Below are positions 52,991-62,493 of a stretch of DNA of 64,000 nt, piece by piece. Made by a program: the position numbers and the translations under genes. How positions within the stretch are numbered: the stretch's first letter is position 1; each line of letters begins with the position of its first letter. The stretch spans positions 186,001 to 250,000 of the forward strand of contig DATBGS010000165.1 in the NCBI GenBank assembly GCA_036557885.1, read 5' to 3'. The notes under the pieces were generated by a model, which was not told where the DNA came from, made no database searches, and saw nothing but the letters and a program-made list of their open reading frames with translations. The DNA is from DATBGS01 sp036557885 (GTDB taxonomy: Bacteria > Chloroflexota > Ktedonobacteria > Ktedonobacterales > DATBGS01).

Positions 52991-53779
52991 ATGGCTATCA
53001 TTGTAAAATCGCGGCAAGAAATTGCGCAACTGCGCGAGGCCGGGCGGCTCGTCGCAGAAACCTACGAGGTGCTGCGCCCCCATGTGGTCCCAGGCACCTC
53101 CACAGCCGAGCTTGACCGCATTGCCGAAGAGTATATCCGCAGCCGGGGCGCCAAACCTATGTACAAAGGCTATGGCGCGCGTCCCGCCAGCGACGGACGC
53201 CCAGCCATCCCGCCGTTCCCGGCGACAATCTGCGTCGCCATCAACGAAGTCATCTGTCATGGCATCCCCAGCCTCAAACAGATTTTGCGCAGCGGTGATA
53301 TTATCGGCATTGATATTGGCGTGCTGCTCAACGGCTGGGTGGGCGATGCCTGCCAGACCTTTGCCGTTGGCACTGTAGACGCCAAATCACAAAAGCTGAT
53401 TGACGTGACCCGCCGCTGCCTGGAGCTGGGCATTGAGCAGGCACGCCCCAATAATCACCTGGGCGACATTGGCGCGGCCATCCAGACCTACGCAGAAAGC
53501 CAGGGCTTTTCTGTCGTGCGCGATCTGGTAGGGCATGGCGTGGGGCACGCCCTCTGGGAAGAACCGCAAGTTACCCACTTTGGGAAACCCGGCACCGGTA
53601 TCAAGATTCGCCCAGGCATGGTCTTCACCATCGAGCCAATGATAAACGTCGGCAAACCAGGCATCCGCACGCTGGCTGACCGTTGGACCATCTGCACCGC
53701 TGACGGCTCGCGCTCAGCGCAGTTTGAGCATACCCTGGCAATCACCGACGGCGCCCCAGAGCTTTTGACCATACTCTAG
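52991..53779 (+). CDS. map: Type I methionine aminopeptidase
   Basis: 262 residues from the ATG after GGAGAGGAGCAAGCACT. Removes N-terminal methionine. The five metal ligands are present: D in IDIGVLLNGW, D in GDACQTFAVG, H in VGHGVGH, E in FTIEPMI and E in FEHTLAI. The segment normally reading GHGIGxxxHExP here reads GHGVGHALWEEP, so the position of the second conserved His (His178 in E. coli) is a Trp. The thioesterase and DIP1984 genes follow at 25 and 14 bp, likely one operon. Confidence 0.94.
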   Translation: MAIIVKSRQEIAQLREAGRLVAETYEVLRPHVVPGTSTAELDRIAEEYIRSRGAKPMYKGYGARPASDGRPAIPPFPATICVAINEVICHGIPSLKQILRSGDIIGIDIGVLLNGWVGDACQTFAVGTVDAKSQKLIDVTRRCLELGIEQARPNNHLGDIGAAIQTYAESQGFSVVRDLVGHGVGHALWEEPQVTHFGKPGTGIKIRPGMVFTIEPMINVGKPGIRTLADRWTICTADGSRSAQFEHTLAITDGAPELLTIL

Positions 53780-53804
53780 CAAGAACGGAGAATCCAGCAA
53801 GACA

Positions 53805-54266
53805 ATGGATGTAGCGACCTTGCAGGCATTTTTAGTGCAAGCCATCCCCTATAATCGGCTGCTGAATATTCAAGTCAAATCCGTTGAACCTGAGCAGGTC
53901 GAGGTCGTGCTGCCCGCGTCGCCTGATCATCTCAACCACGTGGGGACTACCCACGCCGGCGCCCAGTTCTCGCTGGGAGAGGCAACCTCCGGCGCAATGG
54001 TCGTCAGCGCCTTCAGCGATGCCCTGGCAAATGGGGTGATTCCGCTGGCAACCGAGTCCACCATTCGCTATCGCAAGCCAGCTCAGGGCGAACTGCATGG
54101 CACCGCCAGCCTGAGCAGCGAAGAACAAACGCGCCTGCGCGAGATTGTAGCCCGGAACCAGCGCGCGCAATTTTCCATCTCCGTCCAACTGAAAAACAGC
54201 GACGGAGTAACCACAACTGAGCTAGATGTCACCTGGATGCTCTTGCCACCACGCAAACCCGTATAA
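53805..54266 (+). CDS. Hotdog-fold thioesterase (DUF4442/PaaI type)
   Basis: 153 residues. MLNIQVKSVEPEQVEVVLPASPDHLNHVGTTHAGAQFSLGEATSGAM (about 18-65) carries the N-H-x-G-T.HAG.QF segment of DUF4442/PaaI hotdog proteins, usually thioesterases on CoA or ACP substrates. The N in LNHVGTTHAG and the following helix hold the active site. Located 25 bp after map and 14 bp before a DIP1984 gene. The substrate is not readable. Confidence 0.75.
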   Translation: MDVATLQAFLVQAIPYNRLLNIQVKSVEPEQVEVVLPASPDHLNHVGTTHAGAQFSLGEATSGAMVVSAFSDALANGVIPLATESTIRYRKPAQGELHGTASLSSEEQTRLREIVARNQRAQFSISVQLKNSDGVTTTELDVTWMLLPPRKPV

Positions 54267-54280
54267 GCGAAGGAGAGTAT

Positions 54281-54739
54281 ATGAAACTTGCTGAAGCCCT
54301 GGTCTTGCGCGCAGACATCCAGAAGCGCGTCGAGCAACTGCGCCAGCGGCTGACTCAGAGCGCGATGGTACAGGAGGGCGAAACGCCTCCCGAAGAACCA
54401 GCAGCCCTGTTTGCCGAGCTAGCTCGCCTGCTCACCCAATTGCCCACGCTGGTCACGCAGATTAATCGCACCAACCTGCAAACTCGCCTGCCCGAAGGTA
54501 AAACACTCACTCAAGCGTTGGCGGAACGCGACGCGCTGGACCTGCGCCTGAGCGTGCTGAACACGCTGGCGCAAGTCCCCTCCTCGCGCACCAACCGCTA
54601 CAGCCGCTCAGAAATCCGGTATGTCATCACCGTTGATATGGGCGACATTCGGCGGCAGATAGATCAGCTTGCCCAGCAGCGCCGCGAACTCGACACCGCA
54701 ATTCAGGCCACAAACTGGAACACCGATTTGGTAGAATAA
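54281..54739 (+). CDS. DIP1984 family protein
   Basis: 152 residues, coiled-coil. MKLAEALVLRADIQKRVEQLRQRL (1-24), PTLVTQINRTNLQT (about 59-72), and NRYSRSEIRYVITVDMGDIRRQIDQLAQQRRELDTAIQATNW are the family signatures. Proteins of this family have sometimes been called septicolysin, but without good evidence. It probably forms a helical hairpin. Third gene after map. Confidence 0.78.
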   Translation: MKLAEALVLRADIQKRVEQLRQRLTQSAMVQEGETPPEEPAALFAELARLLTQLPTLVTQINRTNLQTRLPEGKTLTQALAERDALDLRLSVLNTLAQVPSSRTNRYSRSEIRYVITVDMGDIRRQIDQLAQQRRELDTAIQATNWNTDLVE

Positions 54740-54974
54740 GAAAGTCATACAGGCGCAAGTTGGTAGTCAGCCAGGAAACATAGCGAGCATCACCCGCCGC
54801 AAGGCACTTCCTTAACAAAGGAACTCAATGGTGCTGGGGGCATGCACGTCAATTTCACTGAAATGCCCAGCATTGTCACACACGCACAGGGTTTCGCGCA
54901 CACTTCACTACCGGATGTTGGATGTTTGCTGGCTGGCGAGGGCGGGTAAGGGGCAACTTGCGCCTGTTTCTCTC

Positions 54975-56618
54975 TCACTCAGTAAAAAAGCGATAGCACG
55001 CGCAGCCCGAAAGAATCGCCCGCTGCGCCAACCCGTCCACGAGCGTATCAAAATGCAAACGCTCCGGCGGATGAACCGTCTTCTGCTCATCCAGAAAGCG
55101 GCTGTAGCTGAAAGAGCCGTCGCTTTCCTGCGCCAATTCCTGCTCTCCGCCAGCAGCCACCAGCAGCACCAGCTTCCCCTTGCGCAGCACCACGCGGAAA
55201 TTGCTCAGCCAGGGATTATGCGAGCGATAATGGCCGACGTATGCCTTCCACTCAGCCGGAACCTCAAAAGTGGTTGGCCCCTGGTAGCGCTCGTTCGTGT
55301 ACCAATCGGCGCCAAACGTCGCCTCCGCCACCTGCCCATCTTGCCGCTGAAAGCGCAGCAAAAAGCGCGACCACTCAGGATGCGCCACGTAAAACGTATC
55401 TCTGCCGCGCGGCTCCAGCACCACCCGCTCCGCGCCCCAAAGCAGGTGTAATTCGCCGTTCGCTGCTTCCAACGCAAAGGAGTGCCCATCACTTGAGTAC
55501 CTGCCCACATACTCTGCCGCATTCGTCACCCTGGTTGGCGTGTGCTCAGGAAGATCAGGCAGCGCGTGCTGGTGCAGCGCTGCGCGAAACGTCTTCAGCA
55601 CAAACGCGCCAATCCCATGCGCGTCAAACGGCCCGTTATCCAACACCACCACCGCCAGCCCATCATCCAGATCACACTGCGACGTTGAGGTATAGCCCAC
55701 GTGCTCGCCATCGTGCCAGATGCAGCGATGCCCATCCACCTCCCCAACAATCACCCCATAGCCATAGGAGATGCCCGGCCTGATCTGAATAGCCGGGCTG
55801 ATCATCTGGCGAAAGCTCTCCTCCGAGACAACGCGCCCCTGCGGTCCCTGCCCACCATTCAGCAGCACGCGCGCATAGATTGCCAGATCAGCAGGTGTCG
55901 AAGCCGGGCTACCATCGCCCGCGCCATATTCCAGCCAGGGCGCGGGCGCCAGCGGCAGGCTCGGATGATACGGGCGATCATCGTAAAGGGGAATATGCCC
56001 GACAGCAACTCGCTGGCGCAGATCATTCGTCAGCGCGGGCCGCGTATCGCGCATCCCCACCGGGTCCAGCAGGCCCGTCTGCAAAATCGCGTGATACGGC
56101 TGGCCCAGCACGTCTTCCAAGAGAAAGCCCAGCGCCTTATAGCCCACGTTGGAATAGTGGAACGCCACCCCAGGCGGGTTCGCCTCCATCTCGCGCAACT
56201 GATACACATCGTAGCGCGTGCCTGGCGTAAAATCGGTGCCCATGCTGATGCCAGCCGAATGGCTCATCAGATGGTGCAGCGTGATCGGCGCGTGGCGCGA
56301 GCGCACCTGGAACCAGGGCAGATACTTCGTAATTGGCGCGTGCAGGTCCAGCCGCCCCCGTTCAGCCTGCTGAAGCAGCGCCAAGCAGGTAAACGACTTG
56401 CCAATTGAAGCGATGGGAAACAGCGTCTCCGGCGTGACGGGTCGCTGACCTGACAAGTCAGTATGCCCATAGGCGCGCACGCCCAGCAACTCCTCACGAG
56501 TCGTCACCGCCAGCGCCAGCCCAGGAATAGCGTCCGCCCGCATTCTCCGCTGGATATATTCGTCTACCCGCCGAAACGCCGCCTCAAAAGTGGGGGTGGT
56601 TGCATCTGTTTTATCCAC
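54975..56618 (-). CDS. Beta-lactamase-family serine hydrolase (class C fold)
   Basis: 547 residues. The SxxK motif is FPIASIGKSF (S71, K74) and the YxN is YSN (Y155, N157); HLMSHSAGISMG and PADLAIYARVLLNGG are typical. Residues 400-540 form an extra C-terminal beta domain (EYVGRYSSDGHSFALEAANGELHL, YVGHYRSHNPWLSNFRVVLRKGKLVL). No signal peptide, so it is unlikely to be a secreted lactamase; relatives act as esterases or peptidases. Its ATG lies within the fumC stop region with an 8-bp overlap, giving translational coupling. Confidence 0.85.
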   Translation of the reverse strand: MDKTDATTPTFEAAFRRVDEYIQRRMRADAIPGLALAVTTREELLGVRAYGHTDLSGQRPVTPETLFPIASIGKSFTCLALLQQAERGRLDLHAPITKYLPWFQVRSRHAPITLHHLMSHSAGISMGTDFTPGTRYDVYQLREMEANPPGVAFHYSNVGYKALGFLLEDVLGQPYHAILQTGLLDPVGMRDTRPALTNDLRQRVAVGHIPLYDDRPYHPSLPLAPAPWLEYGAGDGSPASTPADLAIYARVLLNGGQGPQGRVVSEESFRQMISPAIQIRPGISYGYGVIVGEVDGHRCIWHDGEHVGYTSTSQCDLDDGLAVVVLDNGPFDAHGIGAFVLKTFRAALHQHALPDLPEHTPTRVTNAAEYVGRYSSDGHSFALEAANGELHLLWGAERVVLEPRGRDTFYVAHPEWSRFLLRFQRQDGQVAEATFGADWYTNERYQGPTTFEVPAEWKAYVGHYRSHNPWLSNFRVVLRKGKLVLLVAAGGEQELAQESDGSFSYSRFLDEQKTVHPPERLHFDTLVDGLAQRAILSGCACYRFFTE

Positions 56619-58029
56619 CAGCCGGGCCGCCCTCCAGCCCTGGCTCCGTCATCTTGGCCGGGTCCAGCAAACGATCAAGCTCCTCATCGCTCAGCCTGGT
56701 CTGTTCGCGTGCCACCTCGCGGATCGTCTTGCCCGTTGCATACGCTTCCTTGGAGAGTTTGGCGGCAGCGTCATAGCCAATCACCGGCGCCAGCGCGGTG
56801 CAAATTGCCAGCCCGCGCTCCACCATCTCTGGCCCCTTTGTCGTAGCCTTCAGATCGGCAATGCACTGCACCGTAAAATTGTTGGCCGAGGCCGCCAGCA
56901 GCGCGATAGATTGCAGCAGGTTATACGCCACCACCGGCATCATTACGTTAATCTCAAAGTTGCCCGATTGCCCGGCTACCGTAATTGTCGTGTGATTGCC
57001 CATCACCTGCGCGCACACCATGCAGACTGATTCAGCTATCACCGGGTTCACCTTCCCCGGCATAATCGAACTGCCTGGCTGCACCGCTGGCAGATCAATC
57101 TCGCCCAGCCCGGCACGCGGCCCGGACCCCAGCCAGCGAATATCATTTGCAATCTTCATCAGGCTCACAGCCAGCGTATTCAGCGCGCCGCTGGCAGCCA
57201 CCGCGTTATCCAGCGTGCTCTGCGCCTGGAAATGGTTGCCCGTCTCATGGATAAAGACGCCGTTCAGCGCCGAAAGTTTTTCGCAGACCCGCCGCGCAAA
57301 CTCCGGGTGCGTGTTCACGCCGGTGCCAACGGCGGTGCCGCCCAGCGCTACCTCGGCCAGTTCGTCTTGCGCCTGACGCAGCCGCCTCATACCGCGCTCA
57401 ACCTGCCCGGCATAGCCCAGGAACTCCTGCCCCAGTCGAATTGGCGTCGCGTCTTGCAGATGCGTGCGGCCCGTCTTGATCACATCCATAAACTCTTTGC
57501 TCTTGGCGAGCAAGACGCGCTCCAACTTCGCCAGCGCGGGCAGCAAATCCTCGTGAATCGCCATCAGCGCCGCAATATGAATCGCCGTTGGAATAACATC
57601 GTTGGACGATTGCCCAAAGTTCACATGATCGTTAGGATGGACTTTCTTCGAGCCGCGCTCTCCGCCCAGCAGTTCTGATGCCCGGTTCGCAATCACTTCA
57701 TTGGCGTTCATATTGGTGGACGTGCCAGAGCCAGTCTGGAAGATGTCCAGCACAAACTCACCATCCAGCTTGCCCTCAATCACTTCCTGGGCAGCCCCTT
57801 CAATCGCCTTTGTCAGCTTCTCCTCAACCAGCCCCAATTCGGCGTTGACCTGCGCCGCGCACAGCTTAATCTGCCCCACCGCTTTAATAAAGCGTCGCGG
57901 AAAACGCAAATCGCTGATCGGAAAATTCAAAACGGCGCGCTGCGTGCTGGCGCCGTAATAAGCGTTCGTGGGCACCTGCATCTCGCCCATAGAGTCGCGT
58001 TCAGTGCGTGTTGCCTGGGTATCGGCCAT
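56611..58029 (-). CDS. fumC: Fumarate hydratase, class II
   Basis: 472 residues, full length. Iron-independent fumarase of the TCA cycle. GSGTSTNMNANEVIANRA, KTGRTHLQDATPIRLGQEFLGYA, and the mobile-loop signature PGSSIMPGKVNPVIAES (about 318-334) with its catalytic Ser are all present. GAGGAGGGGCTAG sets the start. Downstream serine hydrolase overlaps by 8 bp. Confidence 0.96.
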   Translation of the reverse strand: MADTQATRTERDSMGEMQVPTNAYYGASTQRAVLNFPISDLRFPRRFIKAVGQIKLCAAQVNAELGLVEEKLTKAIEGAAQEVIEGKLDGEFVLDIFQTGSGTSTNMNANEVIANRASELLGGERGSKKVHPNDHVNFGQSSNDVIPTAIHIAALMAIHEDLLPALAKLERVLLAKSKEFMDVIKTGRTHLQDATPIRLGQEFLGYAGQVERGMRRLRQAQDELAEVALGGTAVGTGVNTHPEFARRVCEKLSALNGVFIHETGNHFQAQSTLDNAVAASGALNTLAVSLMKIANDIRWLGSGPRAGLGEIDLPAVQPGSSIMPGKVNPVIAESVCMVCAQVMGNHTTITVAGQSGNFEINVMMPVVAYNLLQSIALLAASANNFTVQCIADLKATTKGPEMVERGLAICTALAPVIGYDAAAKLSKEAYATGKTIREVAREQTRLSDEELDRLLDPAKMTEPGLEGGPAGG

Positions 58030-58080
58030 CTAGCCCCTCCTCGTTGACGGGTTCTTTTTCGTAGCTGATGTAATTATAGC

Positions 58081-58884
58081 CTACCGCTCCACCTCCGGCA
58101 GAGGTCGCAGCCAGCCGCGCTCCTCTGGCGTGACTTTCTCCTCTTTGCACGTGGCGCGTCGCAGCACCGCCAACACCTGCTCCGGTTCGCAGCCATAGAT
58201 GCCCGACCCCCAGGCGGCGTTGGCCTCAACAATCGCCCACCCTCGTCTCGCAATCCGCCCAACATCCAGCACAACCGCAGGGGGAAGCGTAACATCCAGA
58301 TCAGCCAGGACAGAGCCAATATATCGTCTTGCTTCCTCGATTTCTTCCTGACTCGCAGGCCAGTTTCCATCTGGCGCCAGCGCCAGTTCTCCTTGCCGCA
58401 GATAGGGCGAAAGGGTTAGCGCCGCGCGCTCCAAAACAAAGCAGCGATACTCCACCTCCCATTCCACCGGCTCTGCCAGAAGAACAGGCGTATCTTCTGG
58501 CAAAGCCACGCTGTTTTCTGGAAGCGCCTCTCCAGACGCATACATCCCCGCCGGAAAGCATTTATCTCGCGCCGGTTTCATAAAAGCTGGCTGGTCCTGC
58601 TTTCTGGCTTCAGCCAGCGTCGTCATGCGCACATCGCGCCGTAGATATTTTTGAGGCAGACGAATCAGCCAGTCGGCAGGTGGCTCCAGCAAAGCTAATC
58701 CCAACGGCCCAGCAACCACATCAGCAAACAACGGCTCACCGTAGAGTACAGGGTCTTCACGGCGTAGCTGCTCTGGCGGGCGCCAATTTTTCAGCCGTTC
58801 AACGCGCCAGCCCAGAGCCAGAGCAGCGTGTTGCAGCGCTTCTGAATCGGGAGTAAGGCGCGGCGGCAGCAAGAGCATCGGCAT
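58081..58884 (-). CDS. ATP-grasp domain protein (DUF4343-like)
   Basis: 267 residues. Typical ATP-grasp elements are PAFMKPARDKCFPAGMYASGEAL (about 99-121), VEWEVEYRCFVLERAALTLSPY (about 138-158), and VLDVGRIARRGWAIVEANAAWGSGIYGC (about 206-233), the last supplying the Mg-binding N and E. LL.EPPADWLIRLPQKYLRRDVRMTTL near 70-90 resembles the linker of DUF4343 proteins. Such enzymes ligate a carboxylate to an amine or thiol with ATP; substrate unknown. Confidence 0.7.
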   Translation of the reverse strand: MPMLLLPPRLTPDSEALQHAALALGWRVERLKNWRPPEQLRREDPVLYGEPLFADVVAGPLGLALLEPPADWLIRLPQKYLRRDVRMTTLAEARKQDQPAFMKPARDKCFPAGMYASGEALPENSVALPEDTPVLLAEPVEWEVEYRCFVLERAALTLSPYLRQGELALAPDGNWPASQEEIEEARRYIGSVLADLDVTLPPAVVLDVGRIARRGWAIVEANAAWGSGIYGCEPEQVLAVLRRATCKEEKVTPEERGWLRPLPEVER

Positions 58885-58924
58885 AAGCTATTCTCTCATG
58901 GCAAGATTGCTATTGAGCATCCAC

Positions 58925-59452
58925 TCAGAACGATTGCAGTGACGCCGCCAGCAAAATCACGGTCAGCCCCAACAGCAGATTGGCCTGCGCAATCAGCACC
59001 GTCCAGCGGCGCAAGCGCCCCAGCGTTTGGGCAGATGCGCTCTCCGTCTTCGCCTCCTCTGGAGGCTCCTGGCGCAGCGCCTTGCCCAGTTCACGCTGGC
59101 GCGGACCCAGAAAGAAATCATGCGCGATGCTCAGCGCAATCATCACGGCAACCAGTCCAATCTTCGCCAGCAAAATATGCCCAAACTCGGTATGCAGCAA
59201 ATTATCCCAGGTGCGCAGAAAGCGCACCGCGTTATAGATACCGGTAGCAATCAGCGTAAAAATCGCGCTCCAGCCCAGGTAGCTAAATCGCTGCCCAACC
59301 GCCGCCATCAATGGGATGCGTTCGGCGGGCGGAAAGGTGCGCCGCACATACGGGCCAACAATAAAAGCCACAAAGATCATCCCACCCACCCACGAGACGG
59401 CAGCGAGAATATGAATCCAGAGCACCAGGGTATCAAGCCAGGGGTTTATCAT
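58925..59452 (-). CDS. Four-helix CopD/DUF2269-like membrane protein
   Basis: 175 residues from the ATG at 59452; longer frame extensions overlap the divergent lipoprotein promoter. Four membrane segments (about 8-28, 55-75, 92-112, 150-170). WIHILAAVSWVGGMIFVAFIVGPYVRR (12-38) with the conserved H13 resembles CopD/PcoD-type and related cytochrome-like membrane proteins. No clear metal-binding CxxC. It is divergent from the beta-propeller lipoprotein in a copper-type neighbourhood. Confidence 0.65.
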   Translation of the reverse strand: MINPWLDTLVLWIHILAAVSWVGGMIFVAFIVGPYVRRTFPPAERIPLMAAVGQRFSYLGWSAIFTLIATGIYNAVRFLRTWDNLLHTEFGHILLAKIGLVAVMIALSIAHDFFLGPRQRELGKALRQEPPEEAKTESASAQTLGRLRRWTVLIAQANLLLGLTVILLAASLQSF

Positions 59453-59542
59453 AATTGCAGGGGTTCCAGGGCAAGCAGTGCAACAACTCCCAGAGACAAC
59501 TCGTTCTTTAAGCATAGCATATATCGAACTATGAGGAACCCT

Positions 59543-60574
59543 ATGCGGCTTGCTTCCTATCAAAAGATAGCAGTGATGTTTATCTGCCTGCTTTTCTTGA
59601 CCGCGTGTGGCACTCCGCCCACGCCAGCAACCCCAGCCCTGCCGGTGCTGTCCACAATTGCCCAACTGCGCCCTTATCATATCTATGTCACTGATCTGGG
59701 CACCGGCAACCTGGCTGAACTGGGCCGGGCCACCGTCAACGGCGGCAAAAGTCTGCATGGGATTGCCTTCTCTCCAGATGGCAAACGAGTCTACGTAGGG
59801 GATGTTGCTACTAGCCGCGTCGTTGCGTTTGATGTCACTGGCTCCAGTCCGCGCCAGGTGCTAAGCGTCACCGTTGGCCTCTCCCCTGTCCATTTCGCCT
59901 TCACGCAAAGGGGCCGCTATCTCTATGTCACCAACTTTGGCAGCGCCTCTATCTCGGTAATAGACACCATATCCGACAAGGTGATAGCGACCATCCAGAC
60001 CCCAGACGGGCCACATGGCCTGATAGCCTCGCCTGATGGCACGCGCCTCTATGTCGCCTGCCTGAATGGGCAGGCGCTCGCCGTGATTGATACCACCACA
60101 AACACAGTGGCCCAGACCATTCCCCTGCCCGACAACGCCCACCCGTACAGCGTCGTCTCGGATAAAACCGGGCGCTATCTCTATGTAACTGATAACTTTG
60201 TTGGCCGCGTGCTGGTCGTGGATACTACTAAACTCCAAAACCCCGCGCAGGCCATCGTCGGAGCGGGCAAGGCCGGACAGCAGCCCGTCTTGCTGGCGAT
60301 CTCGCCCGATGGCACGCGCCTCTACGTCACCAACAGCGGCGGCAACCTGAGCGTGCTGGATGTCGCCACCGACTCAACGCACCCCGCGCTGCTGGCAACG
60401 GTGGCCGTTGGTCGCTCGCCGCATGGTGTGGCCGTCTCCCCAGATGGCCGCTATATCATCGTGGCAAATATTCTCTCTGGCAATCTTTCGGTGGTGGACG
60501 CGGCCAGCAATCTAGTGATCGCCACGCTTCCGGCAGAAAAATATCCCAACGACGTGGCGATTGCCGCCGCGTGA
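59543..60574 (+). CDS. YVTN-type beta-propeller lipoprotein
   Basis: 343 residues starting after GAGGAACCCT; ATG 59531 is in frame. Lipoprotein signal FICLLFLTAC (C22). The rest consists of about seven YVTN/NHL-like blades: FSPDGKRVYVGDVA, GRYLYVTNFGSASISVID, SPDGTRLYVACLNG, GRYLYVTDNFVGRVLVVD, SPDGTRLYVTNSGGNLSVLD and SPDGRYIIVANILSGNLSVVD. Such proteins are anchored outside the membrane, sometimes with cytochrome or copper functions, often unknown. The two-component genes follow 65 bp later. Confidence 0.85.
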   Translation: MRLASYQKIAVMFICLLFLTACGTPPTPATPALPVLSTIAQLRPYHIYVTDLGTGNLAELGRATVNGGKSLHGIAFSPDGKRVYVGDVATSRVVAFDVTGSSPRQVLSVTVGLSPVHFAFTQRGRYLYVTNFGSASISVIDTISDKVIATIQTPDGPHGLIASPDGTRLYVACLNGQALAVIDTTTNTVAQTIPLPDNAHPYSVVSDKTGRYLYVTDNFVGRVLVVDTTKLQNPAQAIVGAGKAGQQPVLLAISPDGTRLYVTNSGGNLSVLDVATDSTHPALLATVAVGRSPHGVAVSPDGRYIIVANILSGNLSVVDAASNLVIATLPAEKYPNDVAIAAA

Positions 60575-60639
60575 CCTGCCCATGTTCTGCTGTTACAATA
60601 ATGAGAGTCGAAAGTCACGCGCTGGTGAAGGATGTCGTT

Positions 60640-61692
60640 ATGGCCCGATTCATCCCTGCCGTCTCCACCTTCGAAAAAGTCCTGGTTGCAAATACGCTCA
60701 TCATCCTGGCCGAGGCCGCAGGCGCCTGGTGGGTCACGCACCATGCCCTCGAATCCTATCACTACCTGATTGATACTTCTTTTCTGGTCGCCACTGCTGT
60801 GCTCAGTCTGACGATCAACATTTTCGTCCTGCGTGCCGCCTTCCGCCCGCTGTTTGGCCTGCTCAACACCATCCAGAGCATTGAAGCGGGCGAATTTGAG
60901 CGCCGGGCGCAGATTTCCGCCCATGATAAAGATGTCTCGCAGCTTGCAGCCGCCCTGAACGCCATGCTAGACCGGCTGGAGGCGCAGCGCCAGCACACCA
61001 CCAGCCAGATTCTCATCGCGCAAGAGCAAGAGCGCCGCCGCCTGGCCCTGGAACTGCACGACCAATCTAGCCAGACCCTCACAGCCCTCACCCTGCACGC
61101 CCAGATTTTGAACGAATTGCTTGAAAGCCAGGCAGCGCCAAACCCGGCGCCCTTACGCAAGCAAGCTGAGCAGGTAAGCCAACTGGCTGACCGCGCCATG
61201 AGCGAGATGCGCCACGTCAGCGAGCAATTACGCCCTATCATTCTCGATGACCTTGGCCTGGAGGCCGCCCTGCGCTGGCTGGCCGAAGACGCCAGGGAAC
61301 GCCTGCATCTGTGCGCCGCTTTAGACCTGGAAGATCACGCCCGCACCCGGCCACGCCTGCCAGCCGAGGTCGAAACCGCCCTGTTTCGTATCGCCCAGGA
61401 AAGCCTGACCAACGCGGCCCGCCACGCCCAGGCCAGCCATGTTGACCTCAAGCTGCTGCGCCAGCCGGAATTCGTAACCCTGCTCATCTGCGATGATGGC
61501 CGGGGCTTCAGCGCCACCACGCAACCAAAAACCGAGAACAACCATACCGGCCTGGGGCTGCCCGGCATGCGCGAGCGAGCGCGGCTCCTGGGTGGCAGAC
61601 TGGATGTTGTCTCTTCTGCCAGCCAGGGGACTACCATTCGCGCCGTAATTCCCCTGGAAACGTCAGCTTCCCAGAAAGGCCAGCCAGAATGA
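60640..61692 (+). CDS. NarL-type sensor histidine kinase
   Basis: 350 residues from the ATG after GAAGGATGTCGTT; an ATG at 60601 is possible. Two membrane segments (about 12-32 and 47-68) with a very short external loop, then a HAMP-like stretch (66-118). The HisKA_3 dimerisation region RRRLALELHDQSSQTLTAL has H140, followed by HATPase (about 245-345) with RIAQESLTNAARHAQA and DDGRGF, GLGLPGMRERA. The stop overlaps the regulator start (ATGA). Confidence 0.93.
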   Translation: MARFIPAVSTFEKVLVANTLIILAEAAGAWWVTHHALESYHYLIDTSFLVATAVLSLTINIFVLRAAFRPLFGLLNTIQSIEAGEFERRAQISAHDKDVSQLAAALNAMLDRLEAQRQHTTSQILIAQEQERRRLALELHDQSSQTLTALTLHAQILNELLESQAAPNPAPLRKQAEQVSQLADRAMSEMRHVSEQLRPIILDDLGLEAALRWLAEDARERLHLCAALDLEDHARTRPRLPAEVETALFRIAQESLTNAARHAQASHVDLKLLRQPEFVTLLICDDGRGFSATTQPKTENNHTGLGLPGMRERARLLGGRLDVVSSASQGTTIRAVIPLETSASQKGQPE

Positions 61693-62387
61693 CGCGCACC
61701 TCGCCCCTTGCAACTACCCCCATTCGCGTCTTGCTGGCCGACGACCACGATATTCTGCGCGAGGGACTGAAGGCGCTGCTGACTATCCAGGGCGGCGTAG
61801 AAATCGTTGGCGAGGCCACCACCGGGCGCCAGACGGTAGAACTATCGGAGCATCTCGTGCCCGATGTTGTCTTGCTTGATCTTTCCATGCCCGAACTCGA
61901 CGGCCTGGAGGTTTGCCGACGCATCCGCGCCCACCAGCCCCAGGTGCGCGTGCTCATCCTCACCATGCACGAGCGCGAAGACTATCTGCATCAGGCACTG
62001 GAAGCTGGCGCCTCTGGCTACCTCGTCAAGCGCTCAGCGGCAGCAGAACTGCGCCTTGCGCTGCGGGCGGTGGCTCAAGGGGAAACCTTTCTCTCGCCTG
62101 CGATAGCGCGCACGTTGGTGCAAAGCTACCTGGCGCTGCGCGAGGAAGCCGCGCCTGCCGAAACCAAAGCCGCCGACCCGTACGAGCAGCTGAGCAGCCG
62201 CGAGCGCGAAATCCTCAAGCTCGTGGCCGAAGGGCACACCAATCAGGAAATTGCCGATCAGTTGGTGCTCAGCGTCAAAACCGTCCAGGTGCACCGCGCC
62301 CACGTCATGGAAAAGCTGGGCCTGCGCGATGTCACCCATCTCGTGCGCTACGCCGTTGGCCGGGGATTGGTGGATACCGAATGCTGA
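61689..62387 (+). CDS. NarL/FixJ-type response regulator
   Basis: 232 residues. Receiver with D18/D19 and phosphorylation site D64 (VVLLDLSMPELDG), T in LTMHER, K in LVKRSA; C-terminal LuxR-type helix-turn-helix with LSSREREILKLVAEGHTNQEIADQLVLSVKTVQVHRAHVMEKL. Pairs with the preceding kinase. The copper-type genes begin 106 bp downstream and may be its targets; a palindrome lies between. Confidence 0.94.
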   Translation: MTRTSPLATTPIRVLLADDHDILREGLKALLTIQGGVEIVGEATTGRQTVELSEHLVPDVVLLDLSMPELDGLEVCRRIRAHQPQVRVLILTMHEREDYLHQALEAGASGYLVKRSAAAELRLALRAVAQGETFLSPAIARTLVQSYLALREEAAPAETKAADPYEQLSSREREILKLVAEGHTNQEIADQLVLSVKTVQVHRAHVMEKLGLRDVTHLVRYAVGRGLVDTEC

Positions 62388-62394
62388 AAATACG

Positions 62395-62417
62395 CACTAT
62401 TTCAAAGAAAAATAGTG
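62395..62417. repeat. AT-rich palindrome between the regulator and copC
   Basis: CACTATTT (62395-62402) and AAATAGTG (62410-62417) form an 8-bp inverted repeat with a 7-nt spacer, just upstream of a TATACT (62450-62455). It could be a regulator-binding site or a weak terminator. Confidence 0.4.
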
Positions 62418-62493
62418 AATAATCCCATTTCATCCCTTCACGAGCGGCGTATACTCTCATCAGACTCCTGAAGTGCTGAAAGGTGATCTGCTT

